Notes: a model not told the origin generated them from the letters alone. Shown: positions 28,033 to 37,887, counted from the first letter of the stretch. The stretch: 64,000 nucleotides of DNA from Candidatus Rhabdochlamydia oedothoracis (GCF_019453995.1 NZ_CP075587.1:1550001-1614000), one strand, 5' to 3'. Numbers and translations are program-made.

Positions 28033-28644
28033 TTATTTTTTTGCAGAGAGAAAGCGTTCTTCCACATTTTTCCAATTGACCACTTTAAAAATATTTTTTA
28101 TATAATCAGCTCTAACATTCTTATAGTCTAGGTAGTAGGCATGCTCCCAAACATCAATCCCTAGCAATGGTACATACTTTTTTATACAAAGAGGATCTTG
28201 ATTAGCGCATGTAGTCATTACGATTTTTTTTTCTACCCGATTATAGCCCAACCAACCCCAACCAGAACCCTGAATAGCAATCGTTATAGAGCTAAGTTGC
28301 TCTATTAGATGCTCTAACGAACCAAATTGCTCTATAATAGCCTTTAAAAAATCCCCCTTGGGTTTTTCCCCTCCTCCTTTATCTATAGGAGCTAAGTTGG
28401 TCCAAAAAATACTATGGTTGAGATGACCGCCGCCATTAAATTTAATAGCCTGCTGCAATTCAATCGTTGTAGATAAATCCCTCTTTTTTTCCGCTTCCGC
28501 ATATTTTTCTAAAGCAGCATTTAAATTGGCTACATATCCAGCGTGGTGCTTAGAATAATGCAATTTCATAATCTCTGCAGAGATGACCGGTTCTAAAGCA
28601 GAAAAATCATAAGAGAGATCGGGTAATGTGTAAGGGGCAGACAT
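28033..28644 (-). CDS. sodA: Superoxide dismutase (Fe/Mn)
   Basis: 203 residues from the chosen ATG (28642-28644, GGAG nine bases upstream), giving [19 protein letters not shown], the normal SOD start. The open frame begins 38 codons earlier at 28758 but adds a hydrophobic-basic leader not typical of the family. Metal ligands are present: His in [10 protein letters not shown], His in HLNHSIFW, and Asp/His in [11 protein letters not shown]. It detoxifies superoxide. Mn versus Fe cannot be decided with certainty. Divergent from metK. Confidence 0.95.
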   Translation of the reverse strand: MSAPYTLPDLSYDFSALEPVISAEIMKLHYSKHHAGYVANLNAALEKYAEAEKKRDLSTTIELQQAIKFNGGGHLNHSIFWTNLAPIDKGGGEKPKGDFLKAIIEQFGSLEHLIEQLSSITIAIQGSGWGWLGYNRVEKKIVMTTCANQDPLCIKKYVPLLGIDVWEHAYYLDYKNVRADYIKNIFKVVNWKNVEERFLSAKK

Positions 28645-28810
28645 GAAAATAAACTCCGCTATTTTTAAGATAAATGATGTGATTCTAAATATAAACCGCT
28701 TACTAATATTTTGCAAAAGTCTACGGATAAAACAGGGCATTTTTTTAGTAAAAACCAATTACATTCACCTTAATCTCTTATTTTTTATCTAGAAATATTC
28801 TTTCTTTAGA

Positions 28811-28845
28811 TTGACAAATTTTCTCAAAAAAAATTAAAAACTTTC
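28811..28845 (+). promoter_or_regulatory. Possible sigma-66/70 promoter of metK
   Basis: TTGACA at 28811-28816 is a perfect -35 hexamer. A TTAAAA lies 17 bases further, a poor but acceptable -10. A TAAAAT further down is too distant. No SAM riboswitch fold is apparent before metK. Confidence 0.35.
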
Positions 28846-28876
28846 TAAAATCTACATACAACCCAAGAGATTTCTT

Positions 28877-30058
28877 ATGCTAAAATCCTATTTATTCACT
28901 TCGGAATCTGTTTCTGAAGGACATCCTGACAAAGTAGCAGATCAGATTTCCGATACGATCTTAGATATTGGTTTGGCTCAAGATCCTAAAGCAAGGGTGG
29001 CTTGTGAAACTTTAGTGAAAACATCTATGGTTGTTGTTGCAGGAGAAATCAGCGCGCAGGCGCAAATAAATTGGGAAAGAGCTATTCGAGATTTACTCCT
29101 AAACATAGGCTATGACAACATAAGCTCAGGTCTTGATGCAAATTCTTGCTCTATTATCAATGCTATTAGCCAACAGTCTAGTGATATTGCTATCGGCATA
29201 GATCGAATAGAAGATGATCAGGGCGCTGGAGATCAAGGTCTGATGTTTGGTTATGCTACTAATGAAACAGATGTGCTGATGCCAGCACCGATTACCTATG
29301 CTCACCGCTTAATGCAGCGTCAAGCCTTTTTGCGTAAATCGGGTAAATTATCTTGGCTACAACCAGATGCAAAAAGTCAGGTCACTTTTTGTTATATCGA
29401 TAAAAAACCAGCTTATGTAGATACCATTGTTTTATCTACACAACACAAAGAAGAAATTAGTTATTCCGATTTAAAAGAAGCTGTCATCGAAGAGATGATT
29501 AAGCCAGTAATCCCAGCTAAATGGATTACAAAAGATACACGTTATCTCATTAATCCTACAGGCCGTTTTGTAATCGGTGGTCCTCAAGCCGACTGCGGTT
29601 TAACAGGTCGTAAAATTATTGTAGATTCCTACGGTGGTGCAGCGCGTCATGGAGGAGGAGCTTTTTCTGGTAAAGATCCTTCCAAGGTAGATCGCTGCGC
29701 TGCTTATATGGGAAGATATGTAGCTAAAAATATTGTAGCTGCGGGATTTGCCGACCGTTGTGAAATTCAAATCTCTTACGCTATTGGCGTAGCGAAACCA
29801 ACTTCTGTTTTTGTAGAGACATTTGGCACTAATCACATCGATGAGAAAAGAATTATGCAACTTATTCTACAACATTTTGATTTAAGGCCCCATGCTATTA
29901 TCCAACAGCTTAATTTATTGCAGCCAATCTATGCAAAAACCGCAGCATATGGACATTTTGGAAGAGATGATATCATTTTCCCCTGGGAAAATACCGATAA
30001 AACAGAGGAGTTACTAGCTAGCTTTAAACCTAAACCTTTGGAAATAGCAACGCCTTAA
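28877..30058 (+). CDS. metK: S-adenosylmethionine synthetase
   Basis: 393 residues. Signatures are all present: [18 protein letters not shown] at the N-terminus, [12 protein letters not shown], and [19 protein letters not shown]. The enzyme makes SAM from methionine and ATP, supplying the methyltransferases in the window. A Shine-Dalgarno AAGAGA precedes the ATG. Its stop overlaps the convergent hemD stop through the shared TTAA at 30055-30058. The classical pathogens I know lack metK at this position and take SAM from the host, so its presence fits an environmental chlamydia. Confidence 0.97.
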   Translation: MLKSYLFTSESVSEGHPDKVADQISDTILDIGLAQDPKARVACETLVKTSMVVVAGEISAQAQINWERAIRDLLLNIGYDNISSGLDANSCSIINAISQQSSDIAIGIDRIEDDQGAGDQGLMFGYATNETDVLMPAPITYAHRLMQRQAFLRKSGKLSWLQPDAKSQVTFCYIDKKPAYVDTIVLSTQHKEEISYSDLKEAVIEEMIKPVIPAKWITKDTRYLINPTGRFVIGGPQADCGLTGRKIIVDSYGGAARHGGGAFSGKDPSKVDRCAAYMGRYVAKNIVAAGFADRCEIQISYAIGVAKPTSVFVETFGTNHIDEKRIMQLILQHFDLRPHAIIQQLNLLQPIYAKTAAYGHFGRDDIIFPWENTDKTEELLASFKPKPLEIATP

Positions 30059-30687
30059 ATTATCTCAGATAATGCCTTTTGCGTAATAGGTCCCATGGTT
30101 ATAAGCTTTTTATCTAAGGGAATAGCAGAAAAAATCTCTAAAAAAGCTTTGATAGTCGAAGGGCTTGTAAAAATAATTTCATCTATATCTTCTAGATCAG
30201 GAATAGGCTGATTTTTTTGAACAACTGTATCGTAAATAAAACAATCTTGAAATGAGATATTTGATTTTTGAAAAAAATCCATGATTACATTTCTAGAAAG
30301 ACTGGAACGAGGGAAAAAAAAATGGGTTTTTTCTAAAGACTGTGTACGCAAAAAAGCAACTATTCCCTCTTGCGTCTCTTTTTCTGCAACAAAAGAGCAA
30401 TGGGCATATTTTTTTACATAACTAGCAGTAACTTGGCCAATGGCAATGATGGTAATCGGCTCTAAAAGATTTTTAGATATGCCAAGGTCGTTTAACTGCT
30501 GAAAAAAAACCTGAACCGTATTTTTACTAGTAAATAGAAGATGTGTATAGTTTGATAACTTGCTATAAGCTGCCTTAACATAGGAGTCCATTCTGGGCAC
30601 AATTTGAATCACGGGGTAGTGAATGATTTGGGCCCCCTTTGCTTTATAATACGAAGGATCTGTTCCCAGATAGAGAACTTTCTTCAC
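30055..30687 (-). CDS. hemD: Uroporphyrinogen-III synthase
   Basis: 210 residues. Sequence similarity in this family is weak, but the pattern is right: a split two-domain layout, [39 protein letters not shown], and [14 protein letters not shown] with [11 protein letters not shown] near the end. It cyclises hydroxymethylbilane to uroporphyrinogen III. It overlaps hemC by 4 bp (ATGA), which supports the assignment. Confidence 0.85.
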   Translation of the reverse strand: MKKVLYLGTDPSYYKAKGAQIIHYPVIQIVPRMDSYVKAAYSKLSNYTHLLFTSKNTVQVFFQQLNDLGISKNLLEPITIIAIGQVTASYVKKYAHCSFVAEKETQEGIVAFLRTQSLEKTHFFFPRSSLSRNVIMDFFQKSNISFQDCFIYDTVVQKNQPIPDLEDIDEIIFTSPSTIKAFLEIFSAIPLDKKLITMGPITQKALSEII

Positions 30688-31385
30688 AAATAACTATTGA
30701 TGAGATCTAGTTCTTGGAAAGTATTTATTGCAGAAAAAACCTGCAACATCTCTTGATCGTCTTGTCTAGCAACAACGGCTAATTTACCTTGCAACGCAGC
30801 TACTTCTGTTGATAAAAAAAACCGATTTAAATGTGTTAAATGTAAGCGAATCAATGCAGCTTCAGCCATAACCAGCCCCTCAATTTCTCCTCGGTAAAGA
30901 TAAGCCAAACGAGCTTCAATGACTCCGCGAATATCTACACAAATCAAATCATCTCTTAAATTTTTAATAGCTTTTTCACGACGCAGAGTAGAGGTAGCAA
31001 TACGCGCTTTTTTTGGCAGGGTATCTATGGTTTGGTGGGGAGGTAAAACCAAAACATCTCTTGCATCTACTCCTTTCGTGATAGCAACTATTTTTAATCC
31101 TTGTTCTAAAGGGTCTGGTAAATCTTTAGCTGAGTGAATTCCTACTCTACAAATCCCGGATAACACTAACTGATCTACTTCTTTAGTAAAAAAATCGATT
31201 TTACTTAAAAATCTCAAAGAAAGATCTAATCTGTCATCTCCTGTTGTCCGAATCCAAGTAGGCACAAAAACACGATTTGGATGAATCATTTGCAGCTCTT
31301 GGCGCACTTCTTTTACTTGGGCGCGCGATAGACGAGAGTTTCGCGCTGCTACAAAGATTTGATTACATAAGTGCATGAATAGCAT
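30684..31385 (-). CDS. hemC: Porphobilinogen deaminase, short form
   Basis: 233 residues against about 300 for most bacterial HemC. Domains 1 and 2 are clear: ARNSRLSRAQ, VGIHSAKDLP, RIATSTLRREKAIKNL, DIRGVIEARL. The third domain with the cofactor-binding Cys (normally in a GxxCxxP context) is absent; the protein ends shortly after the ARQDD segment. From memory chlamydial HemC is also short. It polymerises four porphobilinogens. The frame start overlaps the end of radA by 23 bp; a start a few codons later is possible. Confidence 0.85.
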   Translation of the reverse strand: MLFMHLCNQIFVAARNSRLSRAQVKEVRQELQMIHPNRVFVPTWIRTTGDDRLDLSLRFLSKIDFFTKEVDQLVLSGICRVGIHSAKDLPDPLEQGLKIVAITKGVDARDVLVLPPHQTIDTLPKKARIATSTLRREKAIKNLRDDLICVDIRGVIEARLAYLYRGEIEGLVMAEAALIRLHLTHLNRFFLSTEVAALQGKLAVVARQDDQEMLQVFSAINTFQELDLINSYL

Positions 31386-32724
31386 CCTCCACCACTTCTA
31401 CTTCAATGAGACGAATTTTATGTAACAGATCAGAAGAAATACCTTTTACATTGCGTTTAGGAATAATACATTGCTTAAATCCCATATGAATGACCTCTCG
31501 AATTCTATTTTCAATCCGAGAAACACTACGAACTTCACCTCCTAGTCCCACTTCACCAACAATGGCTGTGGAAGGATCTATACAACTATTACAAAAAGAA
31601 GAGGCAATAGCTAGAATAACCCCTAAATCAATAGCTGGCTCAAAAATCTTCAACCCTCCTGCAATACATACAAATATATCACAATTATAGAGTCGGTAAT
31701 CCATTTTCTTCTCTAATACTGCGAGTAGCAGGCTTAATCGATTAGGATCTAATCCTGTTGATTTGCGCGTTGAGGTAGAAAAAGAAGAAGGGGCAACCAA
31801 AGCTTGTGCTTCCACTAGTAGTGAGCGACTCCCTTCTAATGCAGGAATAATTACAGAGCCTGGCAACTCTTTTGTTCTCTCTTCCATAAATAATAAAGAA
31901 GGATTATGCACTTCGGTAAGTCCTGTTGTGTTCATTTGAAATAAGGCAATCTCATCTGTAGGACCAAAACGATTTTTCACAGAGCGAAGCATCCGATATC
32001 CCTGTTGTTTTTCTCCTTCAAAATCCAATACGGTGTCCACAATATGCTCTAGCACTTTAGGTCCTGCAATTTCTCCTGATTTTGTCACGTGACCTATAAG
32101 AAAAGTTGCAATTTTTAACCCTTTTGCTAGATGCATAAATTCCATAGCTAATTCTCGCACTTGGCTAACAGAGCCCGGGGCAGAAGGAATTTCACTTTTA
32201 TATACAATCTGTATCGAATCAACAATCATTATATCAGGTTTTAAACGCTCGATCTGCAGTTTAATATGAGAAAAAAGAGTTTCACTTAATAGAAATAGAT
32301 GTTCATCTTGCACTTTGAGTCTTAAAGCTCTTAAGGAGGTTTGTTCAACGGACTCTTCTCCACAAATATAAAGAACGGTTAATCCTTGTTCAGCTAGTTT
32401 TTGAGCCAGTTGCAACATGAGAGTGGATTTACCAATTCCAGGATCGCCTCCAATGAGTGTTAAAGAGCCAGGGACAATGCCTCCTCCTAGTAAACGATCC
32501 AGCTCTATCAGCTTGGTTGAGATACGCATGGATTCTTCGAATTTGATCTCTTTAATTCGTAAAGGTTGTGATTTGCTATGTGCAAACCGCTCTGATTTAT
32601 CAACTGCTTGAACCTCTTTTTCAAAAGTGTTCCACTTTTGACAAGCGGGACAACTCCCCGTCCATTTAGCTTGGGTAAGCCCGCATTCTCTGCAGCACCA
32701 AATTGAACGTTGTTTAATCGTCAT
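31363..32724 (-). CDS. radA: DNA repair protein RadA (Sms)
   Basis: 453 residues. The N-terminal zinc finger CRECGLTQAKWTGSCPAC, Walker A GGDPGIGKSTLM, Walker B IMIVDSIQ, the RadA-specific KNRFGPTDE motif, and the C-terminal Lon-like domain with DLGVILAIASS are all present. It helps branch migration in recombination. It is part of the rnc-radA-hemC-hemD operon and overlaps rnc by 11 bp. Confidence 0.97.
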   Translation of the reverse strand: MTIKQRSIWCCRECGLTQAKWTGSCPACQKWNTFEKEVQAVDKSERFAHSKSQPLRIKEIKFEESMRISTKLIELDRLLGGGIVPGSLTLIGGDPGIGKSTLMLQLAQKLAEQGLTVLYICGEESVEQTSLRALRLKVQDEHLFLLSETLFSHIKLQIERLKPDIMIVDSIQIVYKSEIPSAPGSVSQVRELAMEFMHLAKGLKIATFLIGHVTKSGEIAGPKVLEHIVDTVLDFEGEKQQGYRMLRSVKNRFGPTDEIALFQMNTTGLTEVHNPSLLFMEERTKELPGSVIIPALEGSRSLLVEAQALVAPSSFSTSTRKSTGLDPNRLSLLLAVLEKKMDYRLYNCDIFVCIAGGLKIFEPAIDLGVILAIASSFCNSCIDPSTAIVGEVGLGGEVRSVSRIENRIREVIHMGFKQCIIPKRNVKGISSDLLHKIRLIEVEVVEDAIHALM

Positions 32725-33445
32725 ACTTGTTTTCCAATTTATTCAGCGCATTTTCAGCGGCCGCTTGTTCTGCTTGCTTTTTAGAAGGGCCTGTCCCCTC
32801 TCCTATTTCTTGATCTTCAATATAAGCAATTACTTGAAATATTTTGCTGTGATCGGGCCCTGATTCTTTTAGTACTTTATAAGTAGGCGGTTTTTGGTGT
32901 TTTTTTTGTGCATAATCTTGTAGTTCTGCTTTCCAATTTCTCAAGGGCTTATAAATAATCTCTTTAATATTTTCTTCAAAATGATGTAAAAAAAACCGAC
33001 GAGTGGCTTCTAGCCCCCCATCTTTGTAAATGGCTCCAATGAGCGCTTCAAATAAATCCGCTACAATTTTTTCCCGACCGCGTCCATCGTTCATCCTTTC
33101 ACCTTTACCTAATAAAATAAATTCTGCAACATTTAGCTTAATTAGAAGCTGAGCACAATTGCTTGCCTCTACAATAGAAGAGCGTAAATTAGAAAGATGA
33201 CCCTCAGGTTCTGTTGGTAAATGTTCATATACATAATCAGAAATAATTAATTCTAGAACCGAGTCTCCTAAAAATTCTAAACGTTCATTATGTTGATCTA
33301 CAACCGCTCGATATTCATTAAAAAACGATCGATGCACAAAAGCTAAAATAAGAATTTTTTTGTTTTTAAATTGATAGCTTAAGCGTTCTTCAATTTCCGA
33401 TATTTTCTCAAGTAATGTTTCAAATGGATTCATCTTATATGTCAT
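32714..33445 (-). CDS. rnc: Ribonuclease III
   Basis: 243 residues. The signature RLEFLGDSVLELI holds the catalytic Glu/Asp. A second acidic cluster is in KIVADLFEALIGAIY, and a C-terminal dsRNA-binding domain contains DYAQKKHQKPPTY and KKQAEQAAAENAL. It processes rRNA and structured mRNA. A start at the second Met (33433) is equally possible. First gene of the operon, with the start region facing dapL. Confidence 0.96.
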   Translation of the reverse strand: MTYKMNPFETLLEKISEIEERLSYQFKNKKILILAFVHRSFFNEYRAVVDQHNERLEFLGDSVLELIISDYVYEHLPTEPEGHLSNLRSSIVEASNCAQLLIKLNVAEFILLGKGERMNDGRGREKIVADLFEALIGAIYKDGGLEATRRFFLHHFEENIKEIIYKPLRNWKAELQDYAQKKHQKPPTYKVLKESGPDHSKIFQVIAYIEDQEIGEGTGPSKKQAEQAAAENALNKLENKYDD

Positions 33446-33517
33446 GCTCCACGCTTATCTTCTCTCTCTTTACTTTTTCATTAAGTCCAGACATACTATA
33501 TCATCTTAGGGGTTTTC

Positions 33518-34705
33518 ATGGTTGCGATTAATTCTTGTTTTCAGCGTCTAAAACGCACATACATTTTTTCATTAATTGAAGAAAAAATAGCCACGTTGCA
33601 TAAAAAAATCTCCCCTGATCCATTGATTAATTTAAGTATAGGGGATATAGCGCTACCTTTAGTCCCTACTGTAGCCCAAGCAATGAGCCGGGCTGTACTA
33701 GAGATGGGAACCTTCTCAGGCCTAAAAGGATATAGCCCTAGCAATGGTTATCTATTTTTACGAGAAGCCATTGCAAATACGCACTTTGCTATCCTACAAA
33801 TCACTCCCGATGAGATTTTTATTTCAGATGGCATCAATACCGACATCACGAATATCCTAGATTTGTTTTCTCTATCCTCTATTGTAGCAATCCCCGATCC
33901 TACCTATCCCGCCTATCTCGATGCGACAATTCTTTCAGGCCGAACCAAAATCATGACTCTACCCTGTTTAGAAACCAATCAATTTCATCCCTATCCCCCA
34001 TCTGAAGCCTGTGATCTGATCTATTTATGCTCTCCTAATAATCCGACAGGCGTTGCTATGAATAGAGATCTTCTGGCTACCTGGGTGAATTATGCTTTAA
34101 AGCACAAAGCTGTTATCTTTTTTGATCATGCTTATGAAGCATTTATTAACTCAGTAGACGTTCCTCATTCTATTTTTGAAATTCCGGGTGCTAAAGAATG
34201 TGCGATTGAGTTTTGCAGCTTTTCTAAATCTGCTGGATTTACAGGTCTGCGTTGCTCCTATACAATCCTTCCTAAAGCTCTTAAAGCGCGCTATGAAGAT
34301 CAAGAAATCTCTTTGCATACTTTATGGCATCGAAGACAGGCTGCCAAATCCAACGGGGTTGCCTATCCTATTCAAAAAGGAGCTTTAGCTACTTTGCTTC
34401 CACAAGCTCAGAGTGAAATAAAAGCGCAAATAAACAGTTACCTTGCTCAAGCCAAAGCGTTAAAACAGGGTTTGATCCAATTAGGACTTGACTGCCATGG
34501 AGGAATTGATAGCCCCTATATTTGGGTAAAAACCCCTAAAGGGAAAAGTTCATGGGAATTTTTCGATGAGCTTTTGATTAAATGCCATTTAATTAGCATT
34601 CCAGGTGTAGGCTTTGGAAAATACGGCGAAGGATTTGTTCGCTTTTCTGCCTTTACCACTCCTGACAAAGTAGATTTAGCTCTTAAACGAATCAACCAGT
34701 TATAG
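33518..34705 (+). CDS. dapL: LL-diaminopimelate aminotransferase
   Basis: 395 residues of fold-type I aminotransferase. The PLP lysine is K237 in CSFSKSAGFTGLRCSYT, with NNPTGVA and DHAYEAFI upstream. INLSIGDIALPL and GLKGYSPSNGY at the start are typical of DapL from plants and chlamydiae, which makes LL-diaminopimelate directly from tetrahydrodipicolinate for peptidoglycan and lysine. AGGGG stands eight bases before the ATG. The next gene begins 4 bp after the stop. Confidence 0.93.
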   Translation: MVAINSCFQRLKRTYIFSLIEEKIATLHKKISPDPLINLSIGDIALPLVPTVAQAMSRAVLEMGTFSGLKGYSPSNGYLFLREAIANTHFAILQITPDEIFISDGINTDITNILDLFSLSSIVAIPDPTYPAYLDATILSGRTKIMTLPCLETNQFHPYPPSEACDLIYLCSPNNPTGVAMNRDLLATWVNYALKHKAVIFFDHAYEAFINSVDVPHSIFEIPGAKECAIEFCSFSKSAGFTGLRCSYTILPKALKARYEDQEISLHTLWHRRQAAKSNGVAYPIQKGALATLLPQAQSEIKAQINSYLAQAKALKQGLIQLGLDCHGGIDSPYIWVKTPKGKSSWEFFDELLIKCHLISIPGVGFGKYGEGFVRFSAFTTPDKVDLALKRINQL

Positions 34706-34709
34706 ACTT

Positions 34710-35348
34710 ATGCGCCTTGTGTTAACAGATGACCAAAAAGAATTTTTCCAGAAAAACCGTTTTATTGAAATTGAAGGATTATTGCCTCTAGAAAAAATCA
34801 CTCAAATAGAAAAGCTCTCCGATCTAACCCTAGCTAAAAGAACGGGCTCAGGAAGCTCTTTTCTGCAAGGGTATGATCTATGGCGCGATAACAAAGAGCT
34901 CAAAGAAATCCTGCATAAACGCTCTTTAATTAAGATTATTGCTGAGCTTTTTAATACCTTTCCCTTAAGAATAGCTTTTGATCAATACATAAAAGCTATT
35001 TTCCCATCTCCCATTCAAACCACTTGGGCCTTAGAAGAGCTCTCTTGCATTAAACCGCTAGCTGGAAGCATGTTGATTCCTTTATCCTTTTCCAAACTAT
35101 TAAAATCCCATTTTCCTTTCCCCCAAAAAGGAAATGTTTTATTTCTAGCTCCAGATTATCCCATTCCGTGGCCTTCACTTTTTGGATTAGAGGACCTAAA
35201 ACTCCTTATTGTAAGTTTTGCTCCTGAAAAAGCACTCTACCAACAAGAGATAAGAGACCCTCACCAACACGTGCTCAAAAAATGGGGCTACGTATTTGGT
35301 GATAGTCTCAGTAATCAACTTCATCCTCTTCTCATTGTAAGTCGCTAA
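34710..35348 (+). CDS. Conserved chlamydial hypothetical (DUF5070-like)
   Basis: 212 residues, soluble, no signal. It begins LVLTDDQKEFFQKNRFIEIEGLL, a pattern shared with the N-terminus of phytanoyl-CoA dioxygenase-like proteins, but the HxD...H iron site is not visible. I recall chlamydiae carrying a DUF5070 protein beside dapL, and place it there tentatively. Translational coupling with dapL is likely (4-bp gap). It ends with a 4-bp overlap against the convergent neighbour. Confidence 0.7.
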   Translation: MRLVLTDDQKEFFQKNRFIEIEGLLPLEKITQIEKLSDLTLAKRTGSGSSFLQGYDLWRDNKELKEILHKRSLIKIIAELFNTFPLRIAFDQYIKAIFPSPIQTTWALEELSCIKPLAGSMLIPLSFSKLLKSHFPFPQKGNVLFLAPDYPIPWPSLFGLEDLKLLIVSFAPEKALYQQEIRDPHQHVLKKWGYVFGDSLSNQLHPLLIVSR

Positions 35349-36169
35349 CCTATCTGCCGATTTAAAGAAACTCTATCTCCTATTAAAGGAATGGAATGTA
35401 AAACTTTTGGCTGAAAAGCCAAATTAGCAGCTATCTGTGCACGTTCTTGGGAATTTGAGCGATTATATTGATCTACAACTTCTATTTCTCTTTGCTTTAA
35501 CACATTTGCTTTGTTTACAGCTTGAGTCAAATTGTGAATCTCTTGACGAATCTCTTGAACCAACCCTTTATGATTCATTCCATCGAATTGCTCTAATTCT
35601 TTAGCCAAACTATCCCAATGAGTGAGTTGTTCGCTCATACCTTTTCTTAAATCTTGTTGCTTATTGGTCAGATCTTGAAAATGGCCTACATGCTCAACAA
35701 GCCGGATTTCCTGTTTATGAAGATTTTCTAAAGTACCACCAAGAGAGGTAAATCCATTCTGATAGTCTTTGATCGCTTTTAGAGAATTTCCTATTCGAAC
35801 TAAACGCCTTTCTTGCTCGCTAAGCCTCGTATCTACCTTTGGCATTAAACCATCTACTTTATTACACACATCTTTAAGACCTGGCACTTGATCTTTTACT
35901 TGTTGTGAAAGATGATCTAGCTTTTGCAGCGTACCATCCATGCTGCTTAAACTGCTCTTTAACGTTTCAATTTGAATATCTTGTTTGGCATTATAGTAGG
36001 CACCTAGCAAAGCCCCCCCTAAGAGCAAAGCTCCAGGAACAGGTGGAATGGCGCTGCCAGCAGCAGCAGCTGCTGCTGCTGCTAACATAGCCCCACTTGC
36101 AGGAGACAGGTGTCTACCCAGATTAACTATTCCCGAAAGCGCTCGACAACCAGTAGAAATGATGCTCAT
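35345..36169 (-). CDS. Putative inclusion-membrane/effector-like protein with coiled coil
   Basis: 274 residues from the ATG at 36167-36169, which has AAGGAG at proper distance; the frame extends to 36223 but would overlap the upstream gene. Residues about 10-60 are small and hydrophobic (a run of Ala, then SAIPPVPGALLLGGALLGAYY), a hairpin-like double membrane segment. The rest is a long amphipathic coiled coil with heptad Leu. This is the layout of chlamydial Inc proteins delivered by type III secretion to the inclusion membrane. The function is inferred from layout alone. Confidence 0.65.
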   Translation of the reverse strand: MSIISTGCRALSGIVNLGRHLSPASGAMLAAAAAAAAGSAIPPVPGALLLGGALLGAYYNAKQDIQIETLKSSLSSMDGTLQKLDHLSQQVKDQVPGLKDVCNKVDGLMPKVDTRLSEQERRLVRIGNSLKAIKDYQNGFTSLGGTLENLHKQEIRLVEHVGHFQDLTNKQQDLRKGMSEQLTHWDSLAKELEQFDGMNHKGLVQEIRQEIHNLTQAVNKANVLKQREIEVVDQYNRSNSQERAQIAANLAFQPKVLHSIPLIGDRVSLNRQIG

Positions 36170-36182
36170 CTTAAAAATCTCC

Positions 36183-37013
36183 TTATCTTGGTCTGCTATT
36201 TTTTGATCGAATGGAATGTGCAATCTTTTCTAATTCTGTGGAAGGTTGTTCGAGGGATAGTTTTATCCCTTGTAAATAAGTAAGGTCTTTTTTTAATTGG
36301 TGTAGTTCTTTACTATGCTCCTTAAGACTTGGTTCTATGCGAAGTACATTCTCATTCAGCTGATCTAGCTTTTTAGTCATTTTACCTATCTGCTTTTCTA
36401 GTGTTTTTATTTCTTTATCGGAAGTAGAAAGATTTTGAAGCTTTGTTAATGCTTCATTTAGAGAATGGGTTAAGCTTTGTACCTCATACAAGTCCTTTTC
36501 CCATTCTTTTTTTTGCTTTTTAGTGTGTTCTACCTTTTGCTCTACTTCCCTTAGTCCTTGATCACCTTGATCTAGTGTTTTCTCTAAGTTTCCTGCTTGA
36601 GTTTTTAAATTCTCTAGTTTTTCTGCAAGAGATGCAGCTACAGGGCCTTGTTCTTTAAGTTGCTGCTCTAGGTTTCCTGTCCCTTGCTCGATTAAATGAG
36701 CTGCTACCAACACTTTTTGAGCTGCTCTATTAACTTTTATAGAACTAAGTACACATCCAGAGCTGGTAACGCCTGCAGCTCCAAGAGCACCTAATACAAA
36801 GGGAGCAGCAATAGGAATAGCCAGTCCACCTGTACCAATTCCGACTAATATAAAACCTGTTAGTAAAGATGCTCCTCCTAATATCATACCGGTTACTGCT
36901 GCTGTTTTTTTTGCAGTGTATGCTAATGAATGTTTATTCACTTTTTCATGAAAACTTTGCGAATCATATTGAGTCAGAGACGTTGATGAACTATGCAACT
37001 CTTGTGTTAACAT
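36183..37013 (-). CDS. Putative Inc protein: bilobed hydrophobic domain plus coiled coil
   Basis: 276 residues. Residues about 33-90 form two hydrophobic lobes joined by a short turn (TGMILGGASLLTGFILVGIG, then IPIAAPFVLGALGAAGV), the hallmark of Inc proteins. Residues about 105-265 are a continuous coiled coil rich in Glu/Lys/Leu. A ribosome site AAGGA precedes the ATG. It is followed after 13 bp by a protein of the same design, so the two form an operon. The inclusion-membrane role is an inference; sequence similarity was not tested. Confidence 0.7.
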   Translation of the reverse strand: MLTQELHSSSTSLTQYDSQSFHEKVNKHSLAYTAKKTAAVTGMILGGASLLTGFILVGIGTGGLAIPIAAPFVLGALGAAGVTSSGCVLSSIKVNRAAQKVLVAAHLIEQGTGNLEQQLKEQGPVAASLAEKLENLKTQAGNLEKTLDQGDQGLREVEQKVEHTKKQKKEWEKDLYEVQSLTHSLNEALTKLQNLSTSDKEIKTLEKQIGKMTKKLDQLNENVLRIEPSLKEHSKELHQLKKDLTYLQGIKLSLEQPSTELEKIAHSIRSKNSRPR

Positions 37014-37117
37014 AAACCATCCTTATATTATGTTGGATTAATCACCCTACGCTGAAGACCAAACTACATCTAGAAAGCGTAAGGTGAGTTAGTCATTAAA
37101 TAACTGTTCTAGCCGGG

Positions 37118-37528
37118 TTATTCCGGGTTATTCTTGATCTTCTGCCTTTGATAAAGGGCACTGTTTTGCATTTCTTTAAATACATCTGCAAAAGAACTTT
37201 CTAGAATGCGCACTTCGGGGTTATTCTTGATCTTCTGCCTTTGATAAAGGGCACTTTTTTGCAGTTCTTTAAATAGATTTGCAAAACAACTTTTTAGCAT
37301 GTGCTCTTCGGGGTGCACTTCTTCAAAATTATAATACCCAAATGATACTAAATATGTACATTTGGATAATATTGATTGAACAACATGATTTATAGACTGA
37401 AGACTATACTGCCTAGCATCAGAAATTTTATGAAAAGCCCTTCCCAAAAAGGTGCTCTTTTGAAGATTTTGCGTAGGATTGTCGATTATCTCTGGAAGGT
37501 TCTGCACCGAAGTAATACTACTCATCAT
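37118..37528 (-). CDS. Effector-like family protein 1, with C-terminal tandem repeat
   Basis: 136 residues. The N-terminal 75 residues share a domain with the proteins at 37888 and 38922: LGRAFHKISDARQYSLQSIN, then QSILSKCTYLVSFGYYN. The C-terminal part is two copies of a 30-odd residue unit ending SALYQRQKIKNNPE, the second closing the protein. No cleavable signal peptide. No known family recognised. Family members differ completely after the shared domain, as is common for secreted effectors. It starts with two Met codons; either could be used. Confidence 0.65.
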   Translation of the reverse strand: MMSSITSVQNLPEIIDNPTQNLQKSTFLGRAFHKISDARQYSLQSINHVVQSILSKCTYLVSFGYYNFEEVHPEEHMLKSCFANLFKELQKSALYQRQKIKNNPEVRILESSFADVFKEMQNSALYQRQKIKNNPE

Positions 37529-37887
37529 TCATACCTTGGGTAATTTATTTTAACAAAAGACTAAGTATATATTTAACTATTTTTTTAGTTAACTTCTCCA
37601 TAATAAACAAAATTTACTTTTGTAGTAGAAACTTCCCTTAATAGAAGCTTTTAAGAAAAATTCCAGAAAGCAATAACTCCTCTGCATTTTCTTTGTAACT
37701 AAAGAGACTTTCTTCTCTTAGAGCCTGTTTAAAATCTTTAGCAACTTTCTTCTTTGAACTTCTTGCATAACCCCTTATTTTAAAGCTCTCATTTATAGAT
37801 TCCTATCTTAACAAAAGCATTTCCAGCTATATCTCTCAAACAATCATATCTCATGGACTAAAATCCTTTAAAATTTTAGATTGTTTA
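37529..37887. other. Intergenic: decayed duplicate gene end, IS5-A scrap and MITE-1 copy
   Basis: 37645-37715 on the minus strand reads LQRKCRGVIAFWN with an upstream stop, a decayed copy of LQRKFREVIAFWN from the 66-residue gene at 38735. 37720-37737 is an IS5-A end (GAGCCTGTTTAAAATC). 37757-37887 is a minus-orientation, diverged MITE-1 copy. Confidence 0.75.
37757..37887 (-). repeat. MITE-1, diverged and truncated copy
   Basis: The reverse complement follows the 150-bp element from AAACAATCTAAAATTTTAAA to GGTTATGCAAGAAG with scattered differences. It lacks the left terminus. Its end adjoins the stop of the polyproline protein. Confidence 0.8.

Noticed and set aside
28033-28758. Secreted superoxide dismutase with the 38-residue leader
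   Set aside because: The leader has no clear cleavage site and the internal ATG at 28644 has a ribosome site and the usual SOD N-terminus.
28759-28876. SAM riboswitch upstream of metK
   Set aside because: The region is too AT-rich and lacks the stems and conserved bases of known SAM riboswitches.
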